In this document: piece by piece, positions 10,187 to 19,272 of the stretch
Layout: every line of letters begins with the position of its first letter
How positions within the stretch are numbered: the stretch's first letter is position 1
Assembly: GCF_021173675.1 (NCBI RefSeq)
Contig: NZ_JAIHON010000002.1
Location: 372,001-436,000, forward strand
DNA length: 64,000 nucleotides
Direction: 5' to 3'
DNA from: Streptomyces lincolnensis
GTDB taxonomy: Bacteria > Actinomycetota > Actinomycetes > Streptomycetales > Streptomycetaceae
Position numbers and translations under genes: made by a program
Notes under the pieces: generated by a model
What the model saw: only the letters and a program-made list of their open reading frames with translations
Told to the model about the DNA's origin: nothing
Database searches by the model: none

Positions 10187-10906
10187 ATGACGGATCGTAA
10201 GGACGAACTCGCCGCGAATCTGGCGAAGGTTCAGGAGCGCATCGCCACGGCGTGCGCGAGCGCCGGGCGGGGACGTGAGGAGGTGACCCTGATCGTGGTC
10301 ACCAAGACGTATCCCGCGAGCGACGTGCGGATCCTGTCCGAGCTCGGTGTCCGGCACGTGGCCGAGAACAAGGACCAGGACGCGGCGCCCAAGGCGGCGG
10401 AATGCTCCGATCTGCCGCTGACTTGGCATTTCGTCGGTCAGTTGCAGACCAACAAAGTGCGATCCGTGGTCGGTTACGCGGATCTCGTGCAGTCCGTCGA
10501 TCGTTCCAAGCTGGTGACGGCCCTGTCGAAGGAGGCCGTTCGGGCCGAGCGCGAGATCGGGTGCCTCATCCAGGTCGCGCTCGACGCCGGGGCGAGCGGG
10601 CGGGGGGAGCGAGGTGGGGTCGGGCCGGACGGTGTCGAGGAGTTGGCCGGCCTCGTCGCGAAGGCTCCGGGCCTGCGGCTCGACGGACTGATGACCGTCG
10701 CGCCGCTCACCGGGGAGTACGCGGGACGCGAACAGGCGGCGTTCGAGCGGTTGATGGATTTGTCGACCGACCTGCGCCGAGCCCATCCGGCTGCGAACAT
10801 GGTCTCGGCAGGGATGAGTGCGGACCTCGAACAGGCCGTGGCGGCCGGGGCGACACATGTACGCGTCGGCAGTGCGGTACTCGGAGTCCGCCCCGGCCTC
10901 GGGTAA
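10187..10906 (+). CDS. YggS/YlmE family PLP homeostasis protein
   Basis: 239-aa single-domain alanine-racemase-fold protein that binds pyridoxal 5'-phosphate without known enzymatic activity and maintains the PLP pool. The PLP lysine is expected in [10 protein letters not shown] (about residue 39); further marks are [10 protein letters not shown] (about 82) and MGM-like [12 protein letters not shown] with VRVGSAVLG at the C-terminus. It starts 6 bp after pgeF. The ftsZ-ylmD-ylmE-sepF-ylmG-divIVA order is shared by Gram-positive genomes. Confidence 0.93.
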   Translation: MTDRKDELAANLAKVQERIATACASAGRGREEVTLIVVTKTYPASDVRILSELGVRHVAENKDQDAAPKAAECSDLPLTWHFVGQLQTNKVRSVVGYADLVQSVDRSKLVTALSKEAVRAEREIGCLIQVALDAGASGRGERGGVGPDGVEELAGLVAKAPGLRLDGLMTVAPLTGEYAGREQAAFERLMDLSTDLRRAHPAANMVSAGMSADLEQAVAAGATHVRVGSAVLGVRPGLG

Positions 10907-11034
10907 CGTCGCCAGGAAGTCGGACCACAGCAGAAAATATGGTCATTACCGCTTACAGCGGGCATAACGACCTCGTGGATCGCGGGCACTTGGCAGTAGT
11001 CAGTCGATCCACCACAGAGCGGAGGACTCAGAGC

Positions 11035-11685
11035 ATGGCCGGCGCGATGCGCAAGATGGCGGTCTACCTCGGCCTCGTGGAGGACGATGGGTACGACGGC
11101 CGCGGTTTCGACCCCGACGACGACTTCGAACCCGAACTGGACCCGGAGCCCGAGCGGGACCGTCGACGGCATGAGCCGTCACATCAATCACACCAGTCGC
11201 ACCAGGTGATTCAGCCCGAAAGGGACGAATCGGTGAGAGTGGTGCAGCCTTCGGTGCCGCGCGAGCCGGTGCCCCGATCCGCTTCGCTAGCCGCGGAATC
11301 CGGACGTCCGGCGCGCATCGCGCCCGTGGCATCCATCACACAAGAACGCGCAAGCCTGGAGAAGAACGCACCGGTGATCATGCCCAAGGTCGTGTCCGAA
11401 CGAGAGCCTTACCGGATCACCACACTTCACCCGCGGACCTACAACGAGGCCCGTACCATCGGGGAACACTTCCGTGAGGGCACCCCGGTGATCATGAATC
11501 TGACTGAGATGGATGACACAGACGCCAAGCGACTTGTCGACTTTGCGGCCGGTTTGGTGTTTGGTCTTCACGGCAGCATCGAGCGGGTGACGCAGAAGGT
11601 GTTCCTGTTGTCGCCTGCTAACGTCGATGTCACGGCGGAGGACAAGGCCCGCATCGCAGAGGGCGGGTTCTTCAACCAGAGCTGA
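11035..11685 (+). CDS. sepF: cell division protein SepF
   Basis: 216-aa FtsZ membrane anchor and ring-stabilising protein. ATG at 11035 chosen: GGAGG lies at 11021-11025 and translation begins [17 protein letters not shown], matching actinobacterial SepF with its N-terminal amphipathic membrane-binding helix. Acidic and Gln/His-rich linker (about 20-90) and then the DUF552 core ([20 protein letters not shown] through [10 protein letters not shown]), ending GFFNQS. The 128-bp gap before it contains a small hairpin (CCGCT-TAC-AGCGG) and may hold its own promoter. Confidence 0.95.
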   Translation: MAGAMRKMAVYLGLVEDDGYDGRGFDPDDDFEPELDPEPERDRRRHEPSHQSHQSHQVIQPERDESVRVVQPSVPREPVPRSASLAAESGRPARIAPVASITQERASLEKNAPVIMPKVVSEREPYRITTLHPRTYNEARTIGEHFREGTPVIMNLTEMDDTDAKRLVDFAAGLVFGLHGSIERVTQKVFLLSPANVDVTAEDKARIAEGGFFNQS

Positions 11686-11757
11686 GACGCAGGACCGGAA
11701 CAAGCAGTAAAAGTAGTACCCAGCAGCACGGAAACAGGGGAGAGGGAAGCACCAACA

Positions 11758-12048
11758 ATGAGCGTGGTCCTGGATGTCATCTACATCGCGCTGATGTGCT
11801 TCCTCATCGTGCTCATCTTCCGGTTGGTCATGGACTACGTCTTCCAGTTCGCCCGCTCGTGGCAACCCGGCAAGGCGATGGTGGTCGTTTTGGAGGCCAC
11901 CTACACTGTCACTGATCCACCGCTCAAGCTTCTGCGGCGGTTCATCCCGCCGTTGCGTCTCGGGGGCGTGGCGCTCGACCTGTCCTTCTTCGTCCTGATG
12001 ATCATCGTCTACATTCTGATCTCCGTCGTGGGCAATCTCGCGAGGTGA
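11758..12048 (+). CDS. YggT/YlmG family membrane protein
   Basis: 96-aa integral membrane protein with two hydrophobic segments (residues about 2-25 and 72-95) and the family's central PP(I/L)R motif (FIPPLRLGGVALDLS). YlmG/SepG proteins between sepF and divIVA are linked to division and nucleoid organisation; in Streptomyces the homologue helps localise FtsZ. Shine-Dalgarno GGGGAGAGGGAAG upstream of the ATG. Confidence 0.9.
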   Translation: MSVVLDVIYIALMCFLIVLIFRLVMDYVFQFARSWQPGKAMVVVLEATYTVTDPPLKLLRRFIPPLRLGGVALDLSFFVLMIIVYILISVVGNLAR

Positions 12049-12100
12049 CTGTGGACGATACGGTCTTGCCGACTGCCGATGACTACGTTGAGGTGAAGAG

Positions 12101-13318
12101 ATGCCGTTGACCCCCGAGGACGTGCGGAACAAGCAGTTCACGACCGTCCGCCTCCGAGAAGGCTATGACGAGGACGAGGTCGATGCCTTCCTCGACGAGG
12201 TCGAAGCCGAACTGACCCGCCTGCTCCGGGAGAACGAGGACCTGCGCGCCAAGCTGGCCGCAGCCACGCGTGCCGCTGCCCAGAACCAGCAGAACATGCG
12301 CAAGCCTCCGGAACCGCCCCAGGATCAGCAGCAGGGGATGCCACAGCAGGGGCAGGGAATGCCCCAGCAGGGACAGGGCATGCCTCAGCAGGGTATGCCC
12401 CAGCAGGGCATGCGCGGACCCGGCGGCCCGGTGCCGGCCGGCATATCTGGCCCGCCGCAGCAGCAGATGGGCGGCCCCATGGGCGGCCCGCCCCAGCTGC
12501 CGAGCGGTGCGCCGCAGCTGCCCGCCGGTCCCAGTGGCCAGGGCGGCCCGCAGGGTCCCGGTCCGATGGGGCAGGGCCCCATGGGTCAGGGCCCGATGGG
12601 CCAGGGTCCGATGGGTCAGGGCACGATGGGTGGCCAGTCCCCCATGCAGCAGCAGATGGGCGGCCCGCTGGGTGGCCCCATGGGCGGTCCGATGGGCGGC
12701 CCCGGTCAGGGTGGTCCCGGTGGCGACAGCGCCGCCCGTGTCCTCTCGCTGGCCCAGCAGACCGCCGACCAGGCGATCGCCGAGGCCCGTTCCGAGGCCA
12801 ACAAGATCGTCGGCGAGGCGCGTTCGCGTGCCGAGGGTCTTGAGCGTGACGCCCGTGCCAAGGCCGACGCCCTGGAGCGGGACGCGCAGGAGAAGCACCG
12901 CGTCGCGATGGGCTCGCTGGAGTCCGCCCGCGCCACGCTGGAGCGCAAGGTCGAGGACCTGCGCGGCTTCGAGCGCGAGTACCGCACGCGGCTGAAGTCC
13001 TACCTGGAGTCGCAGCTGCGTCAGCTGGAGACCCAGGCCGACGACTCGCTGGCCCCGCCGCGGACCCCGGCGACCGCGTCGCTGCCGCCGTCCCCGGCGC
13101 CGTCCATGGCTCCGGCCGGTGCGAGCGCGCCGTCGTACGGTGGCAACCAGGGCATGGGTGGCGGTCCTTCGCCGGCCGCTCCGTCCTACGGCGGCCAGCA
13201 GCAGATGTCGCCCGCGATGACCCAGCCGATGGCGCCGGTTCGGCCGCAGGGGCCCGGGCCGATGGGCCAGGCTCCCTCGCCGATGCGTGGGTTCCTCATC
13301 GATGAGGACGACAACTGA
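12101..13318 (+). CDS. divIVA: polar growth scaffold DivIVA
   Basis: 405-aa coiled-coil protein that marks hyphal tips and directs apical growth; essential in Streptomyces. The N-terminal lipid-binding domain ([20 protein letters not shown]) and first coiled coil (about 20-62) are canonical. They are followed by a Gln/Gly/Met/Pro-rich insert (about 65-205) made of GQGMPQQ- and MGQGP-like repeats, then the second long coiled coil (about 210-310) and a Pro-rich tail. Such an insert is typical of streptomycete DivIVA. Shine-Dalgarno GAGGTGAAGAG before the ATG. Confidence 0.97.
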   Translation: MPLTPEDVRNKQFTTVRLREGYDEDEVDAFLDEVEAELTRLLRENEDLRAKLAAATRAAAQNQQNMRKPPEPPQDQQQGMPQQGQGMPQQGQGMPQQGMPQQGMRGPGGPVPAGISGPPQQQMGGPMGGPPQLPSGAPQLPAGPSGQGGPQGPGPMGQGPMGQGPMGQGPMGQGTMGGQSPMQQQMGGPLGGPMGGPMGGPGQGGPGGDSAARVLSLAQQTADQAIAEARSEANKIVGEARSRAEGLERDARAKADALERDAQEKHRVAMGSLESARATLERKVEDLRGFEREYRTRLKSYLESQLRQLETQADDSLAPPRTPATASLPPSPAPSMAPAGASAPSYGGNQGMGGGPSPAAPSYGGQQQMSPAMTQPMAPVRPQGPGPMGQAPSPMRGFLIDEDDN

Positions 13319-13354
13319 CGGCCTCTAGTACGCCTTAGGCGTCGGCAGCGTTCA

Positions 13355-13389
13355 GGGCGGGGCCCGGGTTTTTGACCCGGGCCCCGCCC
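13355..13389 (+). terminator. strong terminator after divIVA
   Basis: Perfect 15-bp GC-rich stem (13355-13369 with 13375-13389) with a TTTTG loop, followed on + by TTTTG. It can also stop transcription arriving from ileS on the other strand. Confidence 0.9.
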
Positions 13390-13497
13390 TTTTGTCGTGT
13401 GTGGGTGCGTGCTGGTGAGGTGCTGGCGCCCAGAGGGGTGCCGGGTTGGGTTGTCGGGCGGCTGCGGGTTCGTTGTGGCTGGCCGCAGACACGTGTG

Positions 13498-13529
13498 AGG
13501 GCCCGGCCCCCGGCGGGGGGCCGGGCCCT
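13498..13529 (-). terminator. stem-loop after ileS
   Basis: AGGGCCCGGCCCC (13498-13510) pairs with GGGGCCGGGCCCT (13517-13529), 13 bp, 14 bp beyond the ileS stop. No T-run on the minus strand, as is common for streptomycete terminators. Confidence 0.7.
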
Positions 13530-13542
13530 CGGGGCCTGGTGG

Positions 13543-16500
13543 TTACGCCTTGCGGAGGCGGAACGTCAGGGAGAGGCCCTCGTCGGTGAAGGGCTCGCCG
13601 TAGCTGTCGTCCGCGTCGTCCTGGGCGAAGTCGGTCGACAGGACCTCGTCGGAGATCAGCTCCGCGTGCTCGGTCAGGGCCGCGGTCACCGCCGGGTCCG
13701 TGGAGGTCCAGCGGAGCGCGATGCGGTCCGCCACGTCGAGGCCGCTGTTCTTGCGGGCCTCCTGGATGAGGCGGATCGCGTCACGGGCGAGGCCCGCCTG
13801 GCGCAGCCTCTCCGTGATCTCCAGGTCCAGGGCGACCGTGGCGCCCGAGTCGGAGGCCACCGACCAGCCCTCGCGAGGCGTCTCGGTGATGATGACCTCG
13901 TCCGGGGCCAGGGTGACCGTCTCGCCGTCGACCTCGACCGACGCCGTGCCCTCGCGCAGGGCCAGCGACAGCGCCGCCGCGTCCGCGTGGGCGACGGCCT
14001 TGGCCACGTCCTGGACGCGCTTGCCGAACCGCTTGCCGAGGGCGCGGAAGTTGGCCTTGGCGGTGGTGTCCACCAGGCTGCCGCCGACCTCGCTCAGCGA
14101 GGCGAGCGACTCGACGTTCAGCTCCTCCGTGATCTGCGTGTGCAACTCCGGGGAGAGGCCGTCGAAGCCGGTGGCGGCGATCAGCGCGCGCCGCAGCGGC
14201 TGACGTGTCTTCACGCCCGACTCCGCGCGCGTGGCGCGGCCCAGCTCCACCAGCCGGCGGACCAGGACCATCTGCTTCGACAGCTCCGGGTCGATGGCGG
14301 AGAGGTCCGCCTCCGGCCAGTCGGCGAGGTGGACCGACTCCGGGGCGCCGGGGGTGACCGGGGCCACCAGGTCCTGCCAGACCCGCTCGGTGATGAACGG
14401 GGTCAGCGGGGCCATCAGCTTGGTGACCGTCTCGACGACCTCGTGCAGGGTGCGCAGCGCGGCCTTGTCGCCCTGCCAGAAGCGGCGACGGGAGCGGCGG
14501 ACGTACCAGTTGGAGAGGTCGTCGACGAACGCCGAGAGCAGCTTGCCGGCGCGCTGGGTGTCGTAGGCCTCCAGGGACTGGGTCACCTGGTCGGTGAGCG
14601 CGTGGAGCTCGGACAGCAGCCAGCGGTCCAGGACCGGGCGGTCGGACGGGGCCGGGTCGGCCGCGGACGGCGCCCAGTTCGACGTACGGGCGTACAGGGC
14701 CTGGAAGGCGACCGTGTTCCAGTACGTCAGGAGCGTCTTGCGGACGACCTCCTGGATGGTGCCGTGGCCCACGCGGCGGGCCGCCCACGGGGAGCCGCCG
14801 GCCGCCATGAACCAGCGGACCGCGTCGGCGCCGTGCCGGTCCATGAGCGGGATCGGCTCCAGGGTGTTACCCAGGTGCTTGGACATCTTGCGGCCGTCCT
14901 CGGCGAGGATGTGGCCCAGGCAGACCACGTTCTCGTAGGACGACTTGTCGAAGACCAGGGTGCCGACGGCCATCAGCGTGTAGAACCACCCACGCGTCTG
15001 GTCGATGGCCTCGCTGATGAACTGTGCCGGGTAGCGGGACTCGAACAGCTCCTTGTTCTTGTACGGGTAGCCCCACTGCGCGAACGGCATCGAACCCGAG
15101 TCGTACCAGGCGTCGATGACCTCCGGCACGCGCGTGGCCGTCTTTCCGCAGCTCTCGTGCGGGCAGGCGAAGGTGACCTCGTCGATGTACGGGCGGTGCG
15201 GGTCCAGCCCCGACTGGTCGGTGCCCGACAGCTCGCCGAGCTCCGCGCGGGAGCCGACGCAGGTGAGGTGGTCGTCCTCGCAGCGCCAGATCGGCAGCGG
15301 GGTGCCCCAGTAGCGGTTGCGGGACAGCGCCCAGTCGATGTTGTTGGTCAGCCAGTCGCCGTAGCGGCCGTGCTTGACCGTCTCCGGGAACCAGTTGGTG
15401 TTCTCGTTCTCCTGGAGGAGGCGGTCCTTGACGGCGGTGGTGCGGATGTACCAGGACGGCTGCGCGTAGTAGAGGAGCGCGGTGTGGCAGCGCCAGCAGT
15501 GCGGGTAGCTGTGCTCGTACGGGATGTGCTTGAAGAGGAGGCCGCGCTGCTGGAGGTCCTCGGTGAGCTTTTCGTCCGCCTTCTTGAAGAAGACGCCGCC
15601 GACCAGGGGGACGTCCTCCTCGAACGTGCCGTCCGGGCGGACCGGGTTGACCACGGGCAGGCCGTAGGCGCGGCAGACCTTGAGGTCGTCCTCACCGAAG
15701 GCGGGGGACTGGTGGACCAGGCCCGTACCGTCCTCGGTCGTGACGTAGTCGGCGTTGACGACGTAGTGCGTCCCGCCCTCGGTCTCCGGGAACTCGACGA
15801 GCTCGAACGGGCGCCGGTACGTCCAGCGCTCCATCTCGGCGCCGGTGAAGGACTGCCCCGTGGTCTCCCAGCCCTCGCCGAGGGCCTTGGCGAGAAGCGG
15901 TTCGGCGACGACGAGCTTCTCCGCGCCGTCCGGGCCCTTCGTCGCGACGACGTACGTCACCTCGGGGTGCGCGGCCACGGCCGTGTTGGAGACGAGGGTC
16001 CAGGGCGTGGTCGTCCACACCAGGAGCGCGGCCTCGCCCGCCAGCGGACCGGAGGTGAGGGGGAAACGGACGAAGACCGAGGGGTCGACGACCGTCTCGT
16101 AGCCCTGCGCCAGCTCGTGGTCCGACAGGCCGGTGCCGCAGCGGGGGCACCAGGGGGCGACGCGGTGGTCCTGGACCAGCAGGCCCTTGGTGAAGATCTC
16201 CTTCAGCGACCACCACACGGACTCGATGTACTCGGGGTCCATCGTGCGGTAGGGGTCCTGGAGGTCGGTCCAGTAGCCCATACGGTCCGTGAGCGCTTCG
16301 AAGGCGTCGGTGTGCCGGGTCACGGACTCACGGCACTTGTCGTTGAACGCGGCGATGCCGTACGCCTCGATGTCCTTCTTGCCGCTGAAGCCGAGTTCCT
16401 TCTCGACCGCGAGCTCCACCGGGAGGCCGTGGCAGTCCCAGCCGGCCTTGCGGGCCACGTGGTAGCCGCGCATGGTGCGGAAGCGGGGGAAGACGTCCTT

Positions 16501-16704
16501 GAAGACGCGCGCCTCGATGTGGTGGGCGCCCGGCATGCCGTTGGCGGTGGGCGGGCCCTCGTAGAACACCCATTCGGGGCGGCCCTCGGACTGCTCCAGG
16601 CTCTTGGCGAAGATCTTCTGCTCGCGCCAGAAATCGAGCACGGCGTGCTCCAGCGCGGGCAGGTCGACCTGGGCGGGCACCTGGCGGTACGTCGGCGTTG
16701 TCAT
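13543..16704 (-). CDS. ileS: isoleucyl-tRNA synthetase IleRS
   Basis: 1053-aa class I aminoacyl-tRNA synthetase charging tRNA-Ile, with an editing domain for valine. The signature region near residue 50 reads GPPTANGMPGAHH and the second motif KMSKHLGN, the pattern of the eukaryote-like IleRS2 branch, which in characterised members is less sensitive to mupirocin. ATG 16704 chosen: GGAGG lies 10 bases upstream and the N-terminus MTTPTYRQVPAQVDLPALEH fits the family; an upstream extension in the same frame is T-box leader. Alone in its transcript, convergent with divIVA. Confidence 0.97.
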   Translation of the reverse strand: MTTPTYRQVPAQVDLPALEHAVLDFWREQKIFAKSLEQSEGRPEWVFYEGPPTANGMPGAHHIEARVFKDVFPRFRTMRGYHVARKAGWDCHGLPVELAVEKELGFSGKKDIEAYGIAAFNDKCRESVTRHTDAFEALTDRMGYWTDLQDPYRTMDPEYIESVWWSLKEIFTKGLLVQDHRVAPWCPRCGTGLSDHELAQGYETVVDPSVFVRFPLTSGPLAGEAALLVWTTTPWTLVSNTAVAAHPEVTYVVATKGPDGAEKLVVAEPLLAKALGEGWETTGQSFTGAEMERWTYRRPFELVEFPETEGGTHYVVNADYVTTEDGTGLVHQSPAFGEDDLKVCRAYGLPVVNPVRPDGTFEEDVPLVGGVFFKKADEKLTEDLQQRGLLFKHIPYEHSYPHCWRCHTALLYYAQPSWYIRTTAVKDRLLQENENTNWFPETVKHGRYGDWLTNNIDWALSRNRYWGTPLPIWRCEDDHLTCVGSRAELGELSGTDQSGLDPHRPYIDEVTFACPHESCGKTATRVPEVIDAWYDSGSMPFAQWGYPYKNKELFESRYPAQFISEAIDQTRGWFYTLMAVGTLVFDKSSYENVVCLGHILAEDGRKMSKHLGNTLEPIPLMDRHGADAVRWFMAAGGSPWAARRVGHGTIQEVVRKTLLTYWNTVAFQALYARTSNWAPSAADPAPSDRPVLDRWLLSELHALTDQVTQSLEAYDTQRAGKLLSAFVDDLSNWYVRRSRRRFWQGDKAALRTLHEVVETVTKLMAPLTPFITERVWQDLVAPVTPGAPESVHLADWPEADLSAIDPELSKQMVLVRRLVELGRATRAESGVKTRQPLRRALIAATGFDGLSPELHTQITEELNVESLASLSEVGGSLVDTTAKANFRALGKRFGKRVQDVAKAVAHADAAALSLALREGTASVEVDGETVTLAPDEVIITETPREGWSVASDSGATVALDLEITERLRQAGLARDAIRLIQEARKNSGLDVADRIALRWTSTDPAVTAALTEHAELISDEVLSTDFAQDDADDSYGEPFTDEGLSLTFRLRKA

Positions 16705-17011
16705 CTGCGAGCTTCCTCCGGCGGACTTGCTGCCTTCCGTCCGGAGGGACGAGAGCCGTGTCTTTCCGTACGCCGGTTTCGGCGCGCTCCCGCGGTACCA
16801 CCCTCCTTGGCTCTCCGGTGCGCCGTACACACCGACGAGCCCCCTCATTGGGGTCGCGATACCGGGTCTACTCGCCGCGGCTGTCCCGCTGCGGCTTTCT
16901 TCCGGCGGCTCCGGGGTGATCTTCGCGTCGCGCTCGCCCCCGGGCTTCCACCGTCCCCGGGTCGCTCTGGGCTGCGTACGTCGCTACTCGTCCCCATCCA
17001 CGCTTCTCGCT
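16705..17011 (-). ncRNA. T-box riboswitch leader of ileS (translational type)
   Basis: About 300-nt leader that senses uncharged tRNA-Ile. The T-box sequence TGGTACCGCGG is at 16800-16790 (minus strand). A specifier candidate ATC, an Ile codon, is at 16920-16918 in GAAGATCACC. Antisequestrator pairing: GGAGGG directly before the T-box bulge with CCCTCC at about 16748-16743. Alternative: CCTCCGG (16747-16741) pairs perfectly with CCGGAGG (16721-16715), which contains the ileS Shine-Dalgarno. No run of T follows, so control of translation rather than termination is inferred, as known for actinobacterial ileS T-boxes. Confidence 0.9.
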
Positions 17012-17017
17012 GCGCCC

Positions 17018-17023
17018 AGTGTA
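17018..17023 (-). promoter_or_regulatory. candidate -10 of the ileS T-box transcript
   Basis: TACACT on the minus strand, about 7 bases before the inferred leader 5' end near 17011. No convincing -35 was found. Confidence 0.45.
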
Positions 17024-17043
17024 CGGCGCCGCGCGGACAGCGG

Positions 17044-17066
17044 CCGACCGGTTTTCCGGCGGTCGG
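17044..17066. repeat. inverted repeat in the ileS / TraR-DksA divergent region
   Basis: CCGACCGG (17044-17051), TTTT loop, CCGGCGGTCGG (17056-17066): an 8-bp stem with a one-base bulge. It lies just behind the ileS promoter. The rest of 17067-17232 shows nothing recognisable. Confidence 0.45.
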
Positions 17067-17232
17067 GGCGCGGGGCGTCGTGGGGCCCGGGCGTGACCCG
17101 AATGGAAGCGGTACGGGTGTTCGGATTCTGGGACGGGCGATCGGGCGGATTACGGGGCGGGGAGCTGGGCACAACGCATGCAGGCTCGGCGCGTGGCATG
17201 CGCGAGGCGGGCGAATCGGGCGGTGTGCCCCG

Positions 17233-17261
17233 TTGCCGCGGGACTCAAGTCGATTTATCGT
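17233..17261 (+). promoter_or_regulatory. candidate promoter of the TraR/DksA-type gene
   Basis: TTGCCG (17233-17238), 17-bp spacer, TATCGT (17256-17261), resembling the major vegetative sigma consensus. Transcription would start near 17268, giving a leader of about 40 nt containing the GAAGGGG Shine-Dalgarno. Confidence 0.5.
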
Positions 17262-17310
17262 CCCAGCACGATTCGCGTGCAAGATCACAATATGTGAAGG
17301 GGCCGCGGCC

Positions 17311-18525
17311 ATGGTGGCGAAGAAGACCGCCGTACAGCAATCGGCGTCCGGCAGGTCCACGAGCGCCTCCGGCGATGCGGCCAAGGACGTGGGCGGCAAG
17401 AAGAGCGCGCAGGGGGGTACGGCCGCCAAGCGCGCGGCCCGAACCGTGAAGACGGTCGCGGCCGGAGCGGGGGGCACGGCCGCGAAGAAGTCGGCGCCGG
17501 CGAAAAGGACCACCGCGAAGCGGGCGGCCACCGCCGGGGCGGTCGGCGAGAGGGAGGGTGCGGAGAGACCGGCGGCCGGGGAGAGGGAGGGTACTCAGTC
17601 GGCCGGCGGGACGAGGGCCGGCAAGAAGGCGGTGGTGAAGGCGCCCGCCGGGAAGAAGCCCGTAGGGACGACCTCGGCCGGGAAGAAGGCGGCGGCCACC
17701 GCGGCAGCTCCCGAGGAAGCGGCCACCGAGGTGGCGGGCGCGAAGGGGGCGGCCCGGAAGAAGGCCGTAGGGAAGAAGGCCGTAGGGAAGAAGACCGTCG
17801 GGAAGAAGGCGGCGGAGACGTCGGCGGGGAAGAAGGCGGCCGCATCTGGAACGGCGGGCGGTGGGGCGGCTGTCGTGAAGGGCGGGGTCGGGAAGGTCGC
17901 CGTGGCGAAGGGGGCGCCCGCGAAGGGGCGCACTCCGAAGGGCGCGGCCAAGAGGACTGCGGCCGGGGCGACCGTGGGCAAGAAGAAGAGCAGCACCTCC
18001 AAGAAGGCGGGCGCGGCCGAGGCCGCGAAGCAGACGGGAGCCACGACGGTGGTTGCGAAGAAGACCCCTGGCACGGCCACGGCGGCGAAGACCGCCGTAC
18101 CCAAGGCGCGACTCGCCGCGGCGGAGCCCGGCGAGCTCGCGGTGCGCCCCGGTGAGGACCCCTGGACCCCGGAGGAGGTCGAGGAGGCGCGGACCGAACT
18201 CCAGTCCGAGGTGACACGGCTGCGGGACGAGATCAGCGCGTCCGAGAAGTCCCTGGTGGGCCTGATGCGGGACTCCGGGGACGGGGCCGGCGACGATCAG
18301 GCGGACACCGGCACCAAGAACATCACGCGGGAGCACGAGATGGCCCTCGCGGCCAACGCGCGCGAGATGCTCCTCCAGACCGGGCGCGCCCTGGAGCGGC
18401 TGGACGCGGGGACGTACGGACTGTGCGAGAACTGCGGCAACCCCATCGGCAAGGCGCGCATGCAGGCATTCCCGCGGGCCACCCTGTGCGTGGAGTGCAA
18501 GCAGAAGCAGGAACGCCGGTACTGA
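17311..18525 (+). CDS. TraR/DksA-type zinc-finger protein with a long Lys/Ala-rich N-terminal tail
   Basis: 404 aa. The C-terminal ~110 residues form a TraR/DksA module: coiled-coil helices (EEARTELQSEVTRLRDEISA) and a four-Cys zinc finger CENCGNPIGKARMQAFPRATLCVEC. The first ~270 residues are low complexity, rich in K, A, G, P and T, with KKAVGKK/KKAAA-type repeats resembling histone H1 tails, so DNA or RNA binding is inferred. ATG 17311 has GAAGGGG upstream; the open frame continues backwards over ileS but is a shadow. DksA-family proteins modulate RNA polymerase; the role of this tailed form is unknown to me. Confidence 0.85.
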   Translation: MVAKKTAVQQSASGRSTSASGDAAKDVGGKKSAQGGTAAKRAARTVKTVAAGAGGTAAKKSAPAKRTTAKRAATAGAVGEREGAERPAAGEREGTQSAGGTRAGKKAVVKAPAGKKPVGTTSAGKKAAATAAAPEEAATEVAGAKGAARKKAVGKKAVGKKTVGKKAAETSAGKKAAASGTAGGGAAVVKGGVGKVAVAKGAPAKGRTPKGAAKRTAAGATVGKKKSSTSKKAGAAEAAKQTGATTVVAKKTPGTATAAKTAVPKARLAAAEPGELAVRPGEDPWTPEEVEEARTELQSEVTRLRDEISASEKSLVGLMRDSGDGAGDDQADTGTKNITREHEMALAANAREMLLQTGRALERLDAGTYGLCENCGNPIGKARMQAFPRATLCVECKQKQERRY

Positions 18526-18554
18526 CCAGTACCTGGGTGCCAGGGGGCGTGCCG

Positions 18555-18560
18555 TACTCT
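18555..18560 (+). promoter_or_regulatory. candidate -10 for lspA
   Basis: TACTCT 35 bp before the lspA GTG; a clear -35 is not seen. The gap between the upstream gene and lspA is 70 bp. Confidence 0.35.
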
Positions 18561-18595
18561 CGTCCTCAGTCAGGTACCTAGGTTGAGGGACTCAC

Positions 18596-19195
18596 GTGGC
18601 AGAGGCGGAGCGCATCATCGGTACGCCGGATTCCCCGGAGGGGGCTGGGGCCGAGCCGGAGCAGTCGTCCAGTACGGACGGGCGGGACAGCGCCGGCACG
18701 CGGCCCAGGGGCAAGCGGCGGATCGCCGTCCTGTTCGCGGTCGCGGCCTTCGCCTACGCTCTCGACCTGATCAGCAAGATGATCGTGGTCGCGAAGCTGG
18801 AGCACCACGAGCCCATCGAGATCATCGGCGACTGGCTGAAGTTCGAGGCCATCCGGAACGCGGGCGCGGCCTTCGGCTTCGGTGAGGCCTTCACCGTGAT
18901 CTTCACAGTGATCGCGGCGGCCGTGATCGTGGTGATCGCCCGGCTCGCCCGCAAGCTGTACAGCCTGCCCTGGGCGATCGCGCTCGGCCTGCTGCTCGGC
19001 GGCGCGCTCGGCAACCTCACCGACCGGATCTTCCGCTCGCCGGGCGTGTTCGAGGGAGCGGTCGTCGACTTCATCGCGCCCAAGCACTTCGCGGTGTTCA
19101 ACCTGGCCGACTCGGCGATCGTGTGCGGCGGCATCCTGATCGTGCTGCTGTCGTTCAAGGGGCTCGACCCGGACGGGACCGTCCACAAGGACTGA
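18596..19195 (+). CDS. lspA: lipoprotein signal peptidase (signal peptidase II)
   Basis: 199-aa aspartyl membrane protease that removes the signal peptide from diacylated prolipoproteins, acting after Lgt (also in this window). Hydrophilic N-terminal extension of about 40 aa, then four membrane segments. Family motifs: [36 protein letters not shown] and [15 protein letters not shown]; the catalytic Asp pair is in VVDFI and NLADS. GTG start with GAGGGA upstream. Confidence 0.95.
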   Translation: MAEAERIIGTPDSPEGAGAEPEQSSSTDGRDSAGTRPRGKRRIAVLFAVAAFAYALDLISKMIVVAKLEHHEPIEIIGDWLKFEAIRNAGAAFGFGEAFTVIFTVIAAAVIVVIARLARKLYSLPWAIALGLLLGGALGNLTDRIFRSPGVFEGAVVDFIAPKHFAVFNLADSAIVCGGILIVLLSFKGLDPDGTVHKD

Positions 19196-19207
19196 GGCCG
19201 CGACGGT

Positions 19208-19231
19208 CCTGTGGGCAGAGTTATCCACAGG
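19208..19231. repeat. inverted repeat containing a consensus DnaA box
   Basis: CCTGTGG (19208-19214) and CCACAGG (19225-19231), 10-base spacer, just after lspA. The right half lies in TTATCCACA (19221-19229), which equals the E. coli DnaA-box consensus. It may be a terminator-like hairpin for lspA, an isolated DnaA site, or both by chance. Confidence 0.4.
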
Positions 19232-19272
19232 CGCCGTACGGGGCTCTCGGGCGCGTCCGGCATACTCGACGG

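Noticed and set aside
13372..17310. Very long + frame running antisense to ileS into the TraR/DksA gene
   Set aside because: It has no start signal near 13372, overlaps the strongly supported ileS completely, and reads as an Arg/Val/Gly-rich shadow; only the part from 17311 is a gene.
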